Source: Lachnoanaerobaculum sanguinis (lineage in GTDB: Bacteria; Bacillota; Clostridia; Lachnospirales; Lachnospiraceae). Taken from it: a stretch of DNA of 64,000 bases. The notes below the pieces were generated by a model, which made no database searches, was not told the DNA's origin, and saw only the letters and a list, made by a program, of their open reading frames with translations. The stretch covers positions 106,135-170,134 of the forward strand of contig NZ_BTHK01000005.1 in assembly GCF_033242365.1 (NCBI RefSeq), written 5' to 3'. Of this stretch, positions 1 to 9,409 are shown in pieces; the first letter of the stretch is position 1; the number at the start of each line of letters is the position of its first letter. The position numbers and the translations under genes are program-made.

Positions 1-2
1 AC

Positions 3-1112
3 ACATTGCTTGAAAAAATAGCAAAGCTTGAAGAAAGTATAACAAAAAAAGCCGGAGAAAGCTTCAATATAAATTCTCCAAAACAGCTTGGAGAGATACT
101 TTTTGAAAAGCTCAAGCTTTCAGGAGGAAAAAAGACAAAGACAGGTTACTCTACTGCGGCGGATGTACTGGAAAAGCTTGCACCTGAGCATGAGATAATA
201 AGAGATATACTTGAATACCGTCAGCTTACAAAGCTTAATTCGACCTATGCAACAGGACTTGCAGGATATATAAGAGAAGACGGTAGAATACATGGTACCT
301 TCAATCAGACAATTACTGCAACAGGACGTATTTCATCTACAGATCCGAATCTGCAAAATATTCCTGTAAGAACCGAGATGGGAAGTAAGATAAGAGATAT
401 CTTTGTACCGAAGGAAGGCTATGTATTTGTGGATGCAGACTACTCTCAGATAGAACTTAGAGTTTTGGCTTCACTTTCAGGTGATGAAAAACTTATAGAG
501 AGCTATCACTCTGCAGCGGATATTCATGCGGCTACGGCATCACAGGTTTTCCATGTGCCGCTTGAAGAGGTGACACCGGAGCTTAGAAGAAATGCCAAGG
601 CTGTAAACTTCGGAGTGGTATACGGTATCTCCGCATTCGCACTTTCGGAAGACTTAAGTATATCAAGAAAAGAAGCTCTGGATTATATTAATAATTATTT
701 TAAGATATATGGCGGTGTAAAGACATTCCTTGATAAACAGGTGGCGGATGCCAAGGAAAAAGGCTATGTAAAGACAATGTTTGGCAGAATCAGACCGATA
801 CCTGAGATAAAGAGTTCAAACTTTATGACCAGATCATTCGGTGACAGAGTTGCAATGAATTCGCCTATACAGGGAAGCGCTGCGGATATTATGAAAATAT
901 CCATGCTGAAAGTGGATGATGCGTTTGAAAAGAGCGGATTTGACGCAAGAATTGTATTGCAAATCCACGATGAACTTTTGGTGGAAGTAAAAGAAGAAGA
1001 GGCGGCAAAAGTCTCAGAACTTGTAGAAAAGGCGATGAAAGAGGCGGTAAGCCTCAAAGTTCCGCTTGAAGTAGATGCTCATATAGGAAAAACCTGGTTG
1101 GAGGCAAAATAA
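3..1112 (+). CDS. polA: DNA polymerase I, C-terminal part (cut by window start)
   Basis: This is the polymerase domain of a family A DNA polymerase, which fills gaps in replication and repair. The reading frame is open from the first bases, so the gene begins outside the window and about 500 residues (the exonuclease domains) are missing. All three polymerase motifs are seen, numbered from codon 6: motif A DYSQIELR at about 145-152, motif B RRNAKAVNFGVVYG (O helix, with the nucleotide-binding Arg, Lys and Tyr) at about 194-207, and motif C QIHDELLVEV at about 319-328. The stop codon shares one base with the coaE start, so the two genes are translationally coupled. Confidence 0.97.
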   Translation, partial: TLLEKIAKLEESITKKAGESFNINSPKQLGEILFEKLKLSGGKKTKTGYSTAADVLEKLAPEHEIIRDILEYRQLTKLNSTYATGLAGYIREDGRIHGTFNQTITATGRISSTDPNLQNIPVRTEMGSKIRDIFVPKEGYVFVDADYSQIELRVLASLSGDEKLIESYHSAADIHAATASQVFHVPLEEVTPELRRNAKAVNFGVVYGISAFALSEDLSISRKEALDYINNYFKIYGGVKTFLDKQVADAKEKGYVKTMFGRIRPIPEIKSSNFMTRSFGDRVAMNSPIQGSAADIMKISMLKVDDAFEKSGFDARIVLQIHDELLVEVKEEEAAKVSELVEKAMKEAVSLKVPLEVDAHIGKTWLEAK

Positions 1113-1672
1113 TGAATATTTTGCTTTTGGGAGGTATAGGCTCCGGAAAAAGCGAAGCCTTGAAAATACTTAGAGAAGAGCATTTTGCAAATATAATAGA
1201 AGCCGATAAAGTGGCACATTTTTTATATGAAAAAGACAGGGCAGGTTACACTGCCCTTAGGTCGGTTTTTGGGGATATTATACTGGATGATAAAAAAAAC
1301 ATTGATAGAAAAAAATTAGGTGATATACTTTACTATGATAAAGAGAAATTAAAGCTGGTAAACAGTATAATACATCCTTTGGTATATGAAGAAATTAAAA
1401 GCCGACTTTTAGAGAACAGATTGAATGTGGTGGAGCAGGCGCTTATGCCTGATAATAAGGATATCTATGATGAGATTTGGTATCTGCATACAGATATTGA
1501 AATCAGAACAGACAGACTTATATTATCAAGAGGGCTTGAGAAAGAGAGAATTGAGCAGATAATCGCAAAGCAGCCAAAAGAGTCGGATTTTGAGTCTATT
1601 GCGGATAAAATTATACAAAATAACGGCGATAGATCTGAATTGGAGAAAAACATAAGAGAGGCTTTGAGGTGA
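1112..1672 (+). CDS. coaE: Dephospho-CoA kinase
   Basis: This 186-residue protein catalyses the last step of coenzyme A synthesis, phosphorylating the 3'-hydroxyl of dephospho-CoA. The Walker A loop GGIGSGKS is at residues 7-14, followed by the conserved IEADKVAH segment. The lid and adenine-binding region SRGLEKERIEQIIAKQ and a C-terminal NNGD are typical of the family. The ATG overlaps the polA stop (ATAATG). The polA-coaE order is common in Firmicutes. Length is normal for the family (about 190-200). Confidence 0.93.
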   Translation: MNILLLGGIGSGKSEALKILREEHFANIIEADKVAHFLYEKDRAGYTALRSVFGDIILDDKKNIDRKKLGDILYYDKEKLKLVNSIIHPLVYEEIKSRLLENRLNVVEQALMPDNKDIYDEIWYLHTDIEIRTDRLILSRGLEKERIEQIIAKQPKESDFESIADKIIQNNGDRSELEKNIREALR

Positions 1673-1676
1673 TACT

Positions 1677-2471
1677 TTGAGACTGGTTAGCTTGGCAAGC
1701 GGAAGTGACGGAAATTCCACTTACATTGGCAGTGAGAATACTCATATTCTGGTGGATGCGGGTATTTCAAATAAAAAAATAGAGACAAGACTGAACGAAT
1801 TGGGGCTTTGCGGAAAAGATATTTCAGGAATATTTTTGACACATGAACATAGTGACCATATATCAGGTCTGGAAGTCTTTGTAAGAAAAAATGAAATTCC
1901 TGTATATGCATCAGAAGGTACGCTCAGATATTTAAAAGAAAGAGATAAATACTCTAAAATTAAAGATTATTTTCATATAATACAATCAAAAAAATATACA
2001 AGTTTGGGAGATTTGGAAGTTTTGGCATTTGATATAGACCATGATGCAAATGAGCCCTTCGGGTACAGGGTGGAATGCGAAAATAAAAAAATTGCGGTAG
2101 CTACAGACCTCGGAAGATATACAAAGGATATTGTCGATAATCTTTCAAATCTGGATGCGTTACTTATTGAAGCAAATCACGATATCAGAATGCTTGAAAC
2201 AGGTCCATATCCATATGAGCTTAAGAGAAGAATATTAAGTGAAAGAGGACATCTTTCCAATGAAAATTCGGGAAAGCTTATATGTGAGATCTTAAATGAA
2301 AATATAAAGAAAATCTTTTTAGGACATCTTTCAGATAAGAATAATCTTCCGGAACTGGCTCTTGAAAGTGTAAGATATGAAATTTTTGCAGATGAGAGAC
2401 CTTACAATCCGAAAGATTTTGATATAGAAGTGGCAAAAAGAGATGCATTATCTGAAATTTGCTATGTGTAA
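1677..2471 (+). CDS. WalJ/YycJ-like metallo-beta-lactamase-fold hydrolase
   Basis: This 264-residue MBL-fold protein resembles WalJ (YycJ), a family tied in Firmicutes to the WalKR cell-wall regulon and to DNA processing. The N-terminus (SLASGSDGNSTYI) is the family hallmark and fixes a TTG start preceded by GAGGTG. The metal motif THEHSDH is at 55-61, and later HDAN, TDLGR and GHLSDKN segments carry further ligands. It follows coaE with a 4-nt gap and is probably co-transcribed with it. The substrate cannot be told from sequence. Confidence 0.85.
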   Translation: MRLVSLASGSDGNSTYIGSENTHILVDAGISNKKIETRLNELGLCGKDISGIFLTHEHSDHISGLEVFVRKNEIPVYASEGTLRYLKERDKYSKIKDYFHIIQSKKYTSLGDLEVLAFDIDHDANEPFGYRVECENKKIAVATDLGRYTKDIVDNLSNLDALLIEANHDIRMLETGPYPYELKRRILSERGHLSNENSGKLICEILNENIKKIFLGHLSDKNNLPELALESVRYEIFADERPYNPKDFDIEVAKRDALSEICYV

Positions 2472-2491
2472 TGTTAGGAATGGAGAATTTT

Positions 2492-2764
2492 ATGAACAAA
2501 GTCATAATAACTGTGGTGGGCAAGGATACAGTAGGTATTATAGCAAGAGTATGTACATATCTTGCAGAAAATAAAATAAATATATTGGACATATCACAGA
2601 CAATAGTAAGCGGATATTTCAATATGATGATGATTACAGATATGGAAAACGCCACTGTAAAATTTACAAAAGTTGTTGAGGATCTGGATGTACTCGGGGA
2701 TGAGATCGGAGTAAAGATAAAAGCTCAAAAAGAAGAAATTTTTGAATCCATGCACAGACTCTAG
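2492..2764 (+). CDS. ACT-domain protein, UPF0237 family
   Basis: This 90-residue protein is a single ACT domain, a ligand-sensing fold that often binds amino acids. The opening KVIITVVGKDTVGIIARV, followed by ILDISQTI, matches the UPF0237 family. I chose the ATG at 2492 because AGGAATGGAG lies 7 nt upstream; a longer frame from 2459 has no such site and would overlap the preceding gene. It sits 8 nt before the UPF0210 gene. This ACT/UPF0210 pair is conserved in many Firmicutes, suggesting a joint but unknown role. Confidence 0.88.
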   Translation: MNKVIITVVGKDTVGIIARVCTYLAENKINILDISQTIVSGYFNMMMITDMENATVKFTKVVEDLDVLGDEIGVKIKAQKEEIFESMHRL

Positions 2765-2772
2765 GAGGAATT

Positions 2773-4137
2773 ATGCTGAATATGTTTGAAGTAATAGAGA
2801 CTAACGACATGATCGACAAGGATCTGTTGGATGTCAGAACTATTACTATTGGAATAAGCTTACTTGACTGTATAGACAAAGACCTAAATAAGCTTTGTAA
2901 AAATATATATGATAAGATAACAAACACCGCAAAGGACCTTGTAAGAGTAGGTGACGAAATATCAAAGGACTTCGGTGTACCTATTGTAAACAAGAGAATA
3001 TCGGTCACACCTGTCGCCTTGGTGGGTGGAAGCGCCTGCAAGACAAAAGAAGACTTTGTACAGATAGCAAAGACACTTGATAAGGCTGCAAAGGACCTAG
3101 GTGTAAACTTTTTGGGGGGATATTCAGCCATAGTTTCAAAGGGAATAACTGCGGCTGACAGACTTCTTATCGAGTCAATACCACAGGCAATGAATGAGAC
3201 GGACTTTATTTGCAGCTCTGTAAACTTGGGATCAACAAAGACAGGACTTAATATGGATGCTGTAAGGCTTATGGGAAAAATAGTAAAAGACACCGCAATT
3301 ATGACAGCCGACAGAGATTCTATCGGTTGTGCAAAGCTTGTGGTATTTTGCAATGCTCCTGATGACAATCCTTTTATGGCAGGTGCATTCCATGGTGTTA
3401 CAGAGGCCGATGCCATTATAAATGTAGGTGTCAGCGGACCGGGAGTTGTGCGTGCGGCTTTAAAGAGAGCCGAAGGCGAAAACTTTGAGGTGCTTTGTGA
3501 GACTATAAAAAAGACGGCATTTAAGATTACAAGAGTCGGACAGCTTGTGGCAAGAGAAGCGTCAAAACGACTTGGTATTCCTTTCGGAATAATAGATCTT
3601 TCATTGGCACCGACACCTTCCGTAGGAGATTCCGTAGCTGAAATACTTGAAGAAATCGGACTTGAAAGAGTAGGTGCACCGGGGACTACAGCGGCACTTG
3701 CACTTTTAAACGATCAGGTGAAAAAGGGCGGTGTTATGGCCTCTTCATATGTAGGAGGACTTTCAGGTGCATTTATTCCTGTATCGGAAGATCAAGGTAT
3801 GATAGATGCGGTGAATGCCGGAGCTTTGACTTTGGAAAAGCTTGAGGCAATGACCTGCGTATGCTCTGTAGGTCTTGATATGATTGCCATACCCGGAGAT
3901 ACTTCGGAAGAGACAATAGCAGGTATTATAGCTGATGAGGCGGCTATCGGTATGATAAATCAAAAGACTACTGCAGTAAGACTTATACCTGTTATCGGAA
4001 AAGGCGAGGGTGAAGTGGTAGAGTTTGGAGGACTTTTAGGCTATGCGCCTATAATGCCTGTAAACAGCTTCTCATGTGAGAAATTTGTAAACAGAGGTGG
4101 CAGAATACCTGCACCTATACATAGTTTTAAAAACTAA
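2773..4137 (+). CDS. UPF0210 (DUF711) family protein
   Basis: This 454-residue protein matches the UPF0210/DUF711 family in length and in conserved stretches such as VNKRISVTPVALVGG, DFICSSVNLGSTKTGLNMDA and GVSGPGVVRAAL. Function is not established; structures of relatives are linked to the glycyl-radical/PFL-like fold, but the catalytic glycyl motif is not evident here. AGGAGG precedes the ATG by only 4 nt, so a second ATG at 2782 is possible. It is co-transcribed with the upstream ACT gene and ends at a strong bidirectional terminator. Confidence 0.9.
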   Translation: MLNMFEVIETNDMIDKDLLDVRTITIGISLLDCIDKDLNKLCKNIYDKITNTAKDLVRVGDEISKDFGVPIVNKRISVTPVALVGGSACKTKEDFVQIAKTLDKAAKDLGVNFLGGYSAIVSKGITAADRLLIESIPQAMNETDFICSSVNLGSTKTGLNMDAVRLMGKIVKDTAIMTADRDSIGCAKLVVFCNAPDDNPFMAGAFHGVTEADAIINVGVSGPGVVRAALKRAEGENFEVLCETIKKTAFKITRVGQLVAREASKRLGIPFGIIDLSLAPTPSVGDSVAEILEEIGLERVGAPGTTAALALLNDQVKKGGVMASSYVGGLSGAFIPVSEDQGMIDAVNAGALTLEKLEAMTCVCSVGLDMIAIPGDTSEETIAGIIADEAAIGMINQKTTAVRLIPVIGKGEGEVVEFGGLLGYAPIMPVNSFSCEKFVNRGGRIPAPIHSFKN

Positions 4138-4150
4138 ATTTAATATCAAA

Positions 4151-4183
4151 AAACAGGCATATATCATTGATATGCCTGTTTTT
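4151..4183. terminator. Bidirectional terminator
   Basis: A 12-bp stem (AAACAGGCATAT pairing with ATATGCCTGTTT), with A runs on one side and T runs on the other, lies between the convergent UPF0210 and signal peptidase genes. It can serve both strands. Confidence 0.9.
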
Positions 4184-4198
4184 CAAATTCAATTCATA

Positions 4199-4738
4199 TT
4201 ACTTCAACATCTTAAATCCCGGGAAGTAGCGGAAGATTACCTTTGCAATTATTTTCTCTTTATATACATATGGGTGTACCCATCTTCTGGAGTCTGCAGA
4301 ATTGTTTCGGTTATCACCTAAACAAAAGTAAGCTCCGTCAGGTACTTCAAAATGCATATCGGCCTCGGGTATCATAGGCTCCTTTATATAATCTTCTTCA
4401 AGCGGAGTTTCGGAATTGTTCAAATACACTTTGCCGTCCTTGATATCTACAATATCTCCCGGCTCACCGATAATTCTCTTTACATAGTATAGACTCTCAT
4501 CATCAGGGAATTTAAATATTATGATATCCCCACGCTTCGGTTCCTGGAAAAGATAAGTGAGTCTGAATCCGACAACTCTGTCCCCTGTCATTATAGTATT
4601 TTCCATAGACGCAGACGGTACTCTCGAATTTGCTATAATAAAAAGGTTTAAAACAAGCGCTATCACAGCAGCTACCACTATTATAGAAATCCAACTGAAA
4701 ATTTCTTTTACAACGTCAAAATCTGAATTGTTATTCAT
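4199..4738 (-). CDS. lepB: Signal peptidase I
   Basis: This type I signal peptidase of 179 residues cleaves signal peptides outside the membrane. It has one N-terminal transmembrane helix at about 17-36. The catalytic serine is Ser44 in PSASMENT and the general-base lysine is Lys87 in YYVKRIIGEPGD. The C-terminal box GDNRNNSADSR is also present. The best start is an ATG at 4738 or 4741 behind TTGGAGA; a TTG at 4750 is less likely because it lies within the ribosome site. Length is typical of Gram-positive SipS-like enzymes. Confidence 0.93.
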   Translation of the reverse strand: MNNNSDFDVVKEIFSWISIIVVAAVIALVLNLFIIANSRVPSASMENTIMTGDRVVGFRLTYLFQEPKRGDIIIFKFPDDESLYYVKRIIGEPGDIVDIKDGKVYLNNSETPLEEDYIKEPMIPEADMHFEVPDGAYFCLGDNRNNSADSRRWVHPYVYKEKIIAKVIFRYFPGFKMLK

Positions 4739-4750
4739 CATCTTCTCCAA

Positions 4751-5100
4751 TCTAATTTTCTCTCACAATTTTTTCTTTATTTGAACTCATACTATTTTAC
4801 GATAATTGAATTTATAATACAACCAAATGATAAAATAATTATGAAAATAATAATAAACATATTTTGGAATACTTTAAATATCTTGAGTTTTGTTTTATGG
4901 TATAATAATAGAAGTAAAAAAGTATAATGAAGTATAAAAATAATAAGTAATAATAGTCATATTTAAACAGTGTAGTTTATAACATTTACTTTCATGTTTT
5001 GCAAAAGAATAGTATAATCTATGTAAATGTTATGGAGCGGATAAGTAGGCAGTATATTATCTGAACTGTTACTCATAATGTTAGAAGGAAGGGTTAGGCT
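4751..5100. other. AT-rich intergenic region between divergent lepB and glgB
   Basis: No gene is visible in this 350-bp gap, which must hold promoters for both divergent genes. For glgB the best candidate -10 is TATAAT at 5013-5018, with only a poor -35 (TTCATG, 16-nt spacing). A second TATAAT at 4901-4906 lacks a convincing -35. The glgB ribosome site GAAGGAAGGG lies at about 5083-5092. Confidence 0.4.
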
Positions 5101-7344
5101 ATGGATAAGAATTTATATGATTTGATGGATTGGGCAGCGATAGAGGAGATCACTTATTCAGAATGTGACAGACCAAAGAAGATTCTCGGTTCACATAGAG
5201 TGGATGGAGGTTTTTTGGTTCAGGCTTTTATACCAAGTGCAAAAGAGATGGCGTTGTTGATTGACGGGAACAAAAATCCTGTTGCAATGCAATGTATGGA
5301 TGAAGCCGGATTTTTTGCATGCTTTGTGGGAAGAAAGCAGGAGTTTAAATATAAATTTATAGTTAAATATGATAATGAAGCAGAACAGACCATATCAGAT
5401 CCGTATTCCTTTGACAGTATATACTCCGAGGAAGATTTATCAAAATTTGATGCCGGAATCAACTATGAAATCTATGAGAAAATGGGTGCAAAGCCTATGA
5501 CAATCTCAGGAGTGGAGGGTGTAAACTTCTCGGTATGGGCACCTGAAGCTATGAGAGTATCTGTTGTAGGTGATTTCAACCTTTGGGACGGCAGAAGACA
5601 TCAGATGGAGAGACTCGGTGATTTCGGGGTTTTTGAAATATTTATACCCGGAGTTAGTGTAGGCAGCCTTTATAAATTTGAAATAAAGACAAAAAAGGGA
5701 GAGCCTATGCTAAAGTCCGACCCTTATGCATTTTATTCAGAGCTTAGACCGAATACTGCAAGTATAGTTGCGGATATTTCAGGCTTTGAATGGAGTGATG
5801 AGGATTGGATGAAAGACAGAGAAAATATCCAATCTACAAAGGTGAATGAATCTGCAGCAATGAATATCTATGAATTACACCTTGGTTCATGGATAAGAAA
5901 AGAAATGCAGTATTATGAGAACGGTGAGGAAGTAAACGGCTCTGTATTCTATAATTATCGTGAGATAGCACATAAACTTTCTGTTTACGTAAAGAAGATG
6001 AATTATACACATGTGGAGATTATGCCTGTAATGGAGCATCCGCTTGATGCAAGTTGGGGCTATCAGGTGACAGGATATTACAGCCCTACAAGCAGATACG
6101 GTACACCGGATGATTTCATGTACTTTATAAACTATTTACATAAGAAGGGAATCGGAGTAATACTTGATTGGGTACCTGCTCATTTCCCAAGAGATTTGCA
6201 CGGCCTTGCATGTTTTGACGGAAGTCATTTGTATGAGCATGCAGATCCCAGACAGGGAGCACATCCGCATTGGGGTACATTGATATATAATTATGCAAGA
6301 CCTCAGGTAAGCAACTTCCTTATTTCAAATGCACTTTTCTGGGCGGATAAATACCATGTTGACGGTATAAGAATGGATGCGGTAGCTTCAATGCTCTACC
6401 TTGATTACGGTAAGAACTCGGGAGAGTGGGTTGCAAATATATATGGCGGCAATGAAAATCTGGATGCTATAGAGTTCTTAAAGCATCTGAATTCAATTTA
6501 CAAAAAGAAAAATCCTTCAAGCCTTTTGATAGCCGAGGAGTCTACAGCATGGCCTAAAGTAAGCGGTGATTTAAATGAAGGCGGACTTGGATTTGACTAT
6601 AAGTGGAATATGGGTTGGATGAATGACTTCCTTGAGTTTATGAAGCTTGACCCATATTTTAGAAGCGGAGATTATAATGCTTTGACATTCTCGCTTTTTT
6701 ATCACTACAGTGAGAACTTTATTCTTGTTTTAAGTCATGATGAGGTGGTTCACGGTAAGGCTACTCTTGCAGGAAAGATGCCGGGAGCAACTCAGGAAGA
6801 AAAGTTTGCAAACCTCAGAGCGGCATACGGATATATGATGACTCATCCGGGAAAGAAGCTTCTTTTTATGGGACAGGAATTCGGTCAGATGAATGAGTGG
6901 AATGAAAATGTATCACTTGAGTGGAATCTGCTTGATTACGATATTCACAGTAAGATGCAAAAGTATTCAAAGGCTTTGAATAAACTGTATCTGGATTATC
7001 CTGCACTTTATAAGCTTGATTATAATCCTGACGGATTCGAGTGGATAAACTGTACATCAAAGGATGAAAGTACGGTTGTATTCCTTAGAAAGACCGAGAA
7101 TGAGGAAGACACATTGGTTGTGGTATGCAATTTCACACCGGTTGTTTATGAAAGAGAAATCGGTGTTCCATATAAGGGAACATATACCGAGATCTTCAAT
7201 TCAGATGATAAGAAGTATGGCGGAAGCGGAGTCGGAAATAAGAGAGCGAAGAAATCTGTTAAGAAAAAAGTGGACGGCAGAGAAAATTCACTTAAGATAA
7301 AGGTTCCTCCAATGGCTACAATAGTATTTAAGTGGGCGAAATAG
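5101..7344 (+). CDS. glgB: 1,4-alpha-glucan branching enzyme
   Basis: This 747-residue GH13 enzyme introduces alpha-1,6 branches into glycogen. The N-terminus carries two CBM48-like beta-sandwich modules (about 20-100 and 120-215), followed by the catalytic barrel. Visible barrel motifs are DWVPAHFPRD, GIRMDAVASM (nucleophile Asp426), IAEESTAWP (acid Glu at about 479) and LSHDEVVHGK. The C-terminus is a typical all-beta domain preceded by a basic lysine-rich stretch. No other glycogen gene is nearby. The stop overlaps the next gene, so a MscS channel is coupled to it. Confidence 0.96.
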   Translation: MDKNLYDLMDWAAIEEITYSECDRPKKILGSHRVDGGFLVQAFIPSAKEMALLIDGNKNPVAMQCMDEAGFFACFVGRKQEFKYKFIVKYDNEAEQTISDPYSFDSIYSEEDLSKFDAGINYEIYEKMGAKPMTISGVEGVNFSVWAPEAMRVSVVGDFNLWDGRRHQMERLGDFGVFEIFIPGVSVGSLYKFEIKTKKGEPMLKSDPYAFYSELRPNTASIVADISGFEWSDEDWMKDRENIQSTKVNESAAMNIYELHLGSWIRKEMQYYENGEEVNGSVFYNYREIAHKLSVYVKKMNYTHVEIMPVMEHPLDASWGYQVTGYYSPTSRYGTPDDFMYFINYLHKKGIGVILDWVPAHFPRDLHGLACFDGSHLYEHADPRQGAHPHWGTLIYNYARPQVSNFLISNALFWADKYHVDGIRMDAVASMLYLDYGKNSGEWVANIYGGNENLDAIEFLKHLNSIYKKKNPSSLLIAEESTAWPKVSGDLNEGGLGFDYKWNMGWMNDFLEFMKLDPYFRSGDYNALTFSLFYHYSENFILVLSHDEVVHGKATLAGKMPGATQEEKFANLRAAYGYMMTHPGKKLLFMGQEFGQMNEWNENVSLEWNLLDYDIHSKMQKYSKALNKLYLDYPALYKLDYNPDGFEWINCTSKDESTVVFLRKTENEEDTLVVVCNFTPVVYEREIGVPYKGTYTEIFNSDDKKYGGSGVGNKRAKKSVKKKVDGRENSLKIKVPPMATIVFKWAK

Positions 7345-8300
7345 TGGATTTTTATAATATATTAAAAAGCTTTACCGGAATTTATATGACCGGTGAAATA
7401 AGTTCAAGTTTACCGAGTATTTCTGAAAGTGAAGTTGCCGAGTCTGTAGCACAGGATATAGAAAAGCTTAAACCAAGTGTTATGATGCAGACTTTAAAAG
7501 AGCTTTCTCCGGTATTATTGGCAATAGCCTATAATATTGTAATAGTGATAATTACATTTATTATTGCCGGTCAGGTGATAAAATTTTTATCACGAATGCT
7601 TGAAAAGTTTCTGAAAAAGATAAATGTTGATTTGACTGTAAGAAAGTTTCTTCTGTCAACGCTGAAAGTATTACTGTACGCCATGGTAGTACTTGGACTG
7701 GCCGGGAGACTGGGAGTAAATCAGGGCAGTGTGGTAGCGATACTTGGTTCTGCAGGTGTTGCGATAGGACTTGCATGGCAGGGAAGCTTAAGCAACTTTG
7801 CAGGTGGAATGATAATACTTTTCAGCAGGCCTTTTGTCAGAGGTGATTATATAATCACACCGAAGGCCGAGGGTATTGTAGATACAATAGGAGTAATATA
7901 TACAATACTTTTGACGGCCGATAATAAGAGAATATCCATACCCAACGGTGCGCTTGCAAACGATGTTATAACAAATGTTACTGCGAATGATACCAGGAGA
8001 ATAGATATTCAAGTAGGTGTGTCATATGATTCCGATATCAGAAAGGCAAAGAAGCTTATAAAAGACGCCATTGATGAAAACGGGCTGATATTAAAAAATA
8101 AAGAGATTTTAACATATGTTAGCGATTTGGCATCATCTGCTGTAATCCTTGGTGGAAGAGCCTGGTGTAAGACTGATGATTATTGGACCGTCAAATGGGG
8201 CCTTATAGAAGAAATTAAGGTTAAATTTGATAAAAACGGAATAGAGATTCCTTACAATCAGTTGGAAGTACATTTAAAAGACAATTCTTACGATAAATAA
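7332..8300 (+). CDS. Small-conductance mechanosensitive channel, MscS family
   Basis: This protein of about 322 residues opens under membrane tension to release osmolytes. Three transmembrane helices are predicted (about 60-82, 100-120, 125-150). The pore-lining TM3 segment is rich in Gly and Ala (AILGSAGVAIGLAWQG, then NFAGGMIIL), as in MscS, followed by the beta domain (GDYI to TNVTANDTRRI) and an alpha-beta C-terminus. The start is uncertain: GTG at 7332 or GTG at 7344, both overlapping the glgB end, or ATG at 7386. No strong ribosome site is seen, which suggests translational coupling to glgB. Confidence 0.92.
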   Translation: MGEIVDFYNILKSFTGIYMTGEISSSLPSISESEVAESVAQDIEKLKPSVMMQTLKELSPVLLAIAYNIVIVIITFIIAGQVIKFLSRMLEKFLKKINVDLTVRKFLLSTLKVLLYAMVVLGLAGRLGVNQGSVVAILGSAGVAIGLAWQGSLSNFAGGMIILFSRPFVRGDYIITPKAEGIVDTIGVIYTILLTADNKRISIPNGALANDVITNVTANDTRRIDIQVGVSYDSDIRKAKKLIKDAIDENGLILKNKEILTYVSDLASSAVILGGRAWCKTDDYWTVKWGLIEEIKVKFDKNGIEIPYNQLEVHLKDNSYDK

Positions 8301-8308
8301 ATTTTTAC

Positions 8309-8395
8309 AAGAGCTGTTATACAAAAGTCTATAATGTGAGTTGAGCAGATGATCAACATATATTATAGAATTTGATTGGTATAGCGGCTCTTTTT
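8309..8395 (+). terminator. Long foldback terminator after mscS gene
   Basis: An outer 14-bp arm (AAGAGCTGTTATAC pairing with GTATAGCGGCTCTT, using G-U pairs) encloses an inner foldback (TATAAT...ATTATA, then TTGA...TCAA), ending in TTTTT. The RNA would be one extended hairpin of about 84 nt. Confidence 0.65.
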
Positions 8396-8450
8396 ATATA
8401 AGTATAAAATATTTCTATACTATAGTAGAGAGATAATGTATTGATAATAA

Positions 8451-8510
8451 CACTTTATCATGGTAGTAAAATAAAGTGTTGACAGATATACTTTAGTATG
8501 CTACCATAAT
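8451..8510 (+). promoter_or_regulatory. Promoter with nested inverted repeats for the amino-acid ABC operon
   Basis: A -35 TTGACA at 8479-8484 is spaced 17 nt from a -10 TACCAT at 8502-8507. Just upstream is a perfect inverted repeat CACTTTAT (8451-8458) and ATAAAGTG (8471-8478). A second one, ATGGTAG (8460-8466) and CTACCAT (8501-8507), spans the promoter core. These are candidate operator sites; the regulator is unknown. Confidence 0.55.
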
Positions 8511-8558
8511 GAACTATAAAGAGAAAACAAAAGTCAAAGAAAGTTATGAGGTGTATTT

Positions 8559-9404
8559 ATGAAAAAAATTTATTTACTTGGAATCTTAGCAACAATTATG
8601 TTGGCAGGTTGTTCATCAGCAAAGACTGCAGAGAGCACATCAGCATCAGCAGATACAAGTGCGGTGGAGAGTAAGTCGGATGATACTACCACAGCGGCAT
8701 CAGAGAATAAGTCTACTTTCACAGTGGGATTTGATCAGGACTTCCCACCTATGGGCTTTGTAGGAGATGACGGAGAGTTCACAGGATTTGACCTTGAGCT
8801 TGCAGCTGAAGTTGCAAAGAGAATAGGCAAGGAAATCAAATATCAGCCTATAGCATGGGATGCAAAGGATATGGAGCTTACATCAGGAAACATTGACTGT
8901 ATCTGGAACGGCTTCAGTATTCAGGGTAGAGAAGATAAGTACACATGGTCAAAACCATATATGAAAAACGATCAGGTATTTGTTGTAAAATCAGATTCAA
9001 GTATTGATTCAATAGAGGATCTTGCAGGAAAGACTGTAGAGGTTCAGACAGATTCATCAGCAGAGGCGGCGTTGAAGGAAAACACCGAACTTGCAAATAC
9101 TTTCGGTAAATTACAGACTGTAGCGGATTATAATACAGGTTTTATGGATCTTGAGATGGGCGGTGTGGATGCCATTGCAATGGACAGTGTAGTAGCAAAC
9201 TATCAGATTACAAAGAGAGGAGGAAACGGATTTACAGTACTTGATACACCTCTTTCAAGTGAGGAATACGGTGTCGGATTTAAGCTTGGAAATGAAACTT
9301 TAAAAAATGAAGTACAAAAAGCACTTGAAGATATGAAAGCGGACGGAACAATGAAAACTATTTCAGAAAAATGGTTTGGTAAGGATGTTACAACTTTAGA
9401 GTAA
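8559..9404 (+). CDS. Polar amino-acid ABC transporter, substrate-binding lipoprotein
   Basis: This 281-residue lipoprotein captures an amino acid outside the cell for the permease/ATPase pair that follows. The signal peptide ends in the lipobox LAGC with Cys18 as lipidation site, followed by a low-complexity Ser/Thr/Ala linker (about 20-50). The SBP_bac_3 fold follows, with FTVGFDQDFPPMGF, GFDLELAAEVAKRIG and the closing EKWFGKD. The family takes up glutamine, glutamate, cystine or arginine; sequence alone does not say which. A terminator separates it from the permease, so some readthrough would be needed for balanced expression. Confidence 0.93.
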   Translation: MKKIYLLGILATIMLAGCSSAKTAESTSASADTSAVESKSDDTTTAASENKSTFTVGFDQDFPPMGFVGDDGEFTGFDLELAAEVAKRIGKEIKYQPIAWDAKDMELTSGNIDCIWNGFSIQGREDKYTWSKPYMKNDQVFVVKSDSSIDSIEDLAGKTVEVQTDSSAEAALKENTELANTFGKLQTVADYNTGFMDLEMGGVDAIAMDSVVANYQITKRGGNGFTVLDTPLSSEEYGVGFKLGNETLKNEVQKALEDMKADGTMKTISEKWFGKDVTTLE

Positions 9405-9409
9405 AATTA

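Noticed and set aside
2664..3416. 250-codon open frame on the minus strand opposite the UPF0210 gene
   Set aside because: It lies wholly opposite a well-supported conserved gene, has no ribosome site, and its composition mirrors the sense codons.
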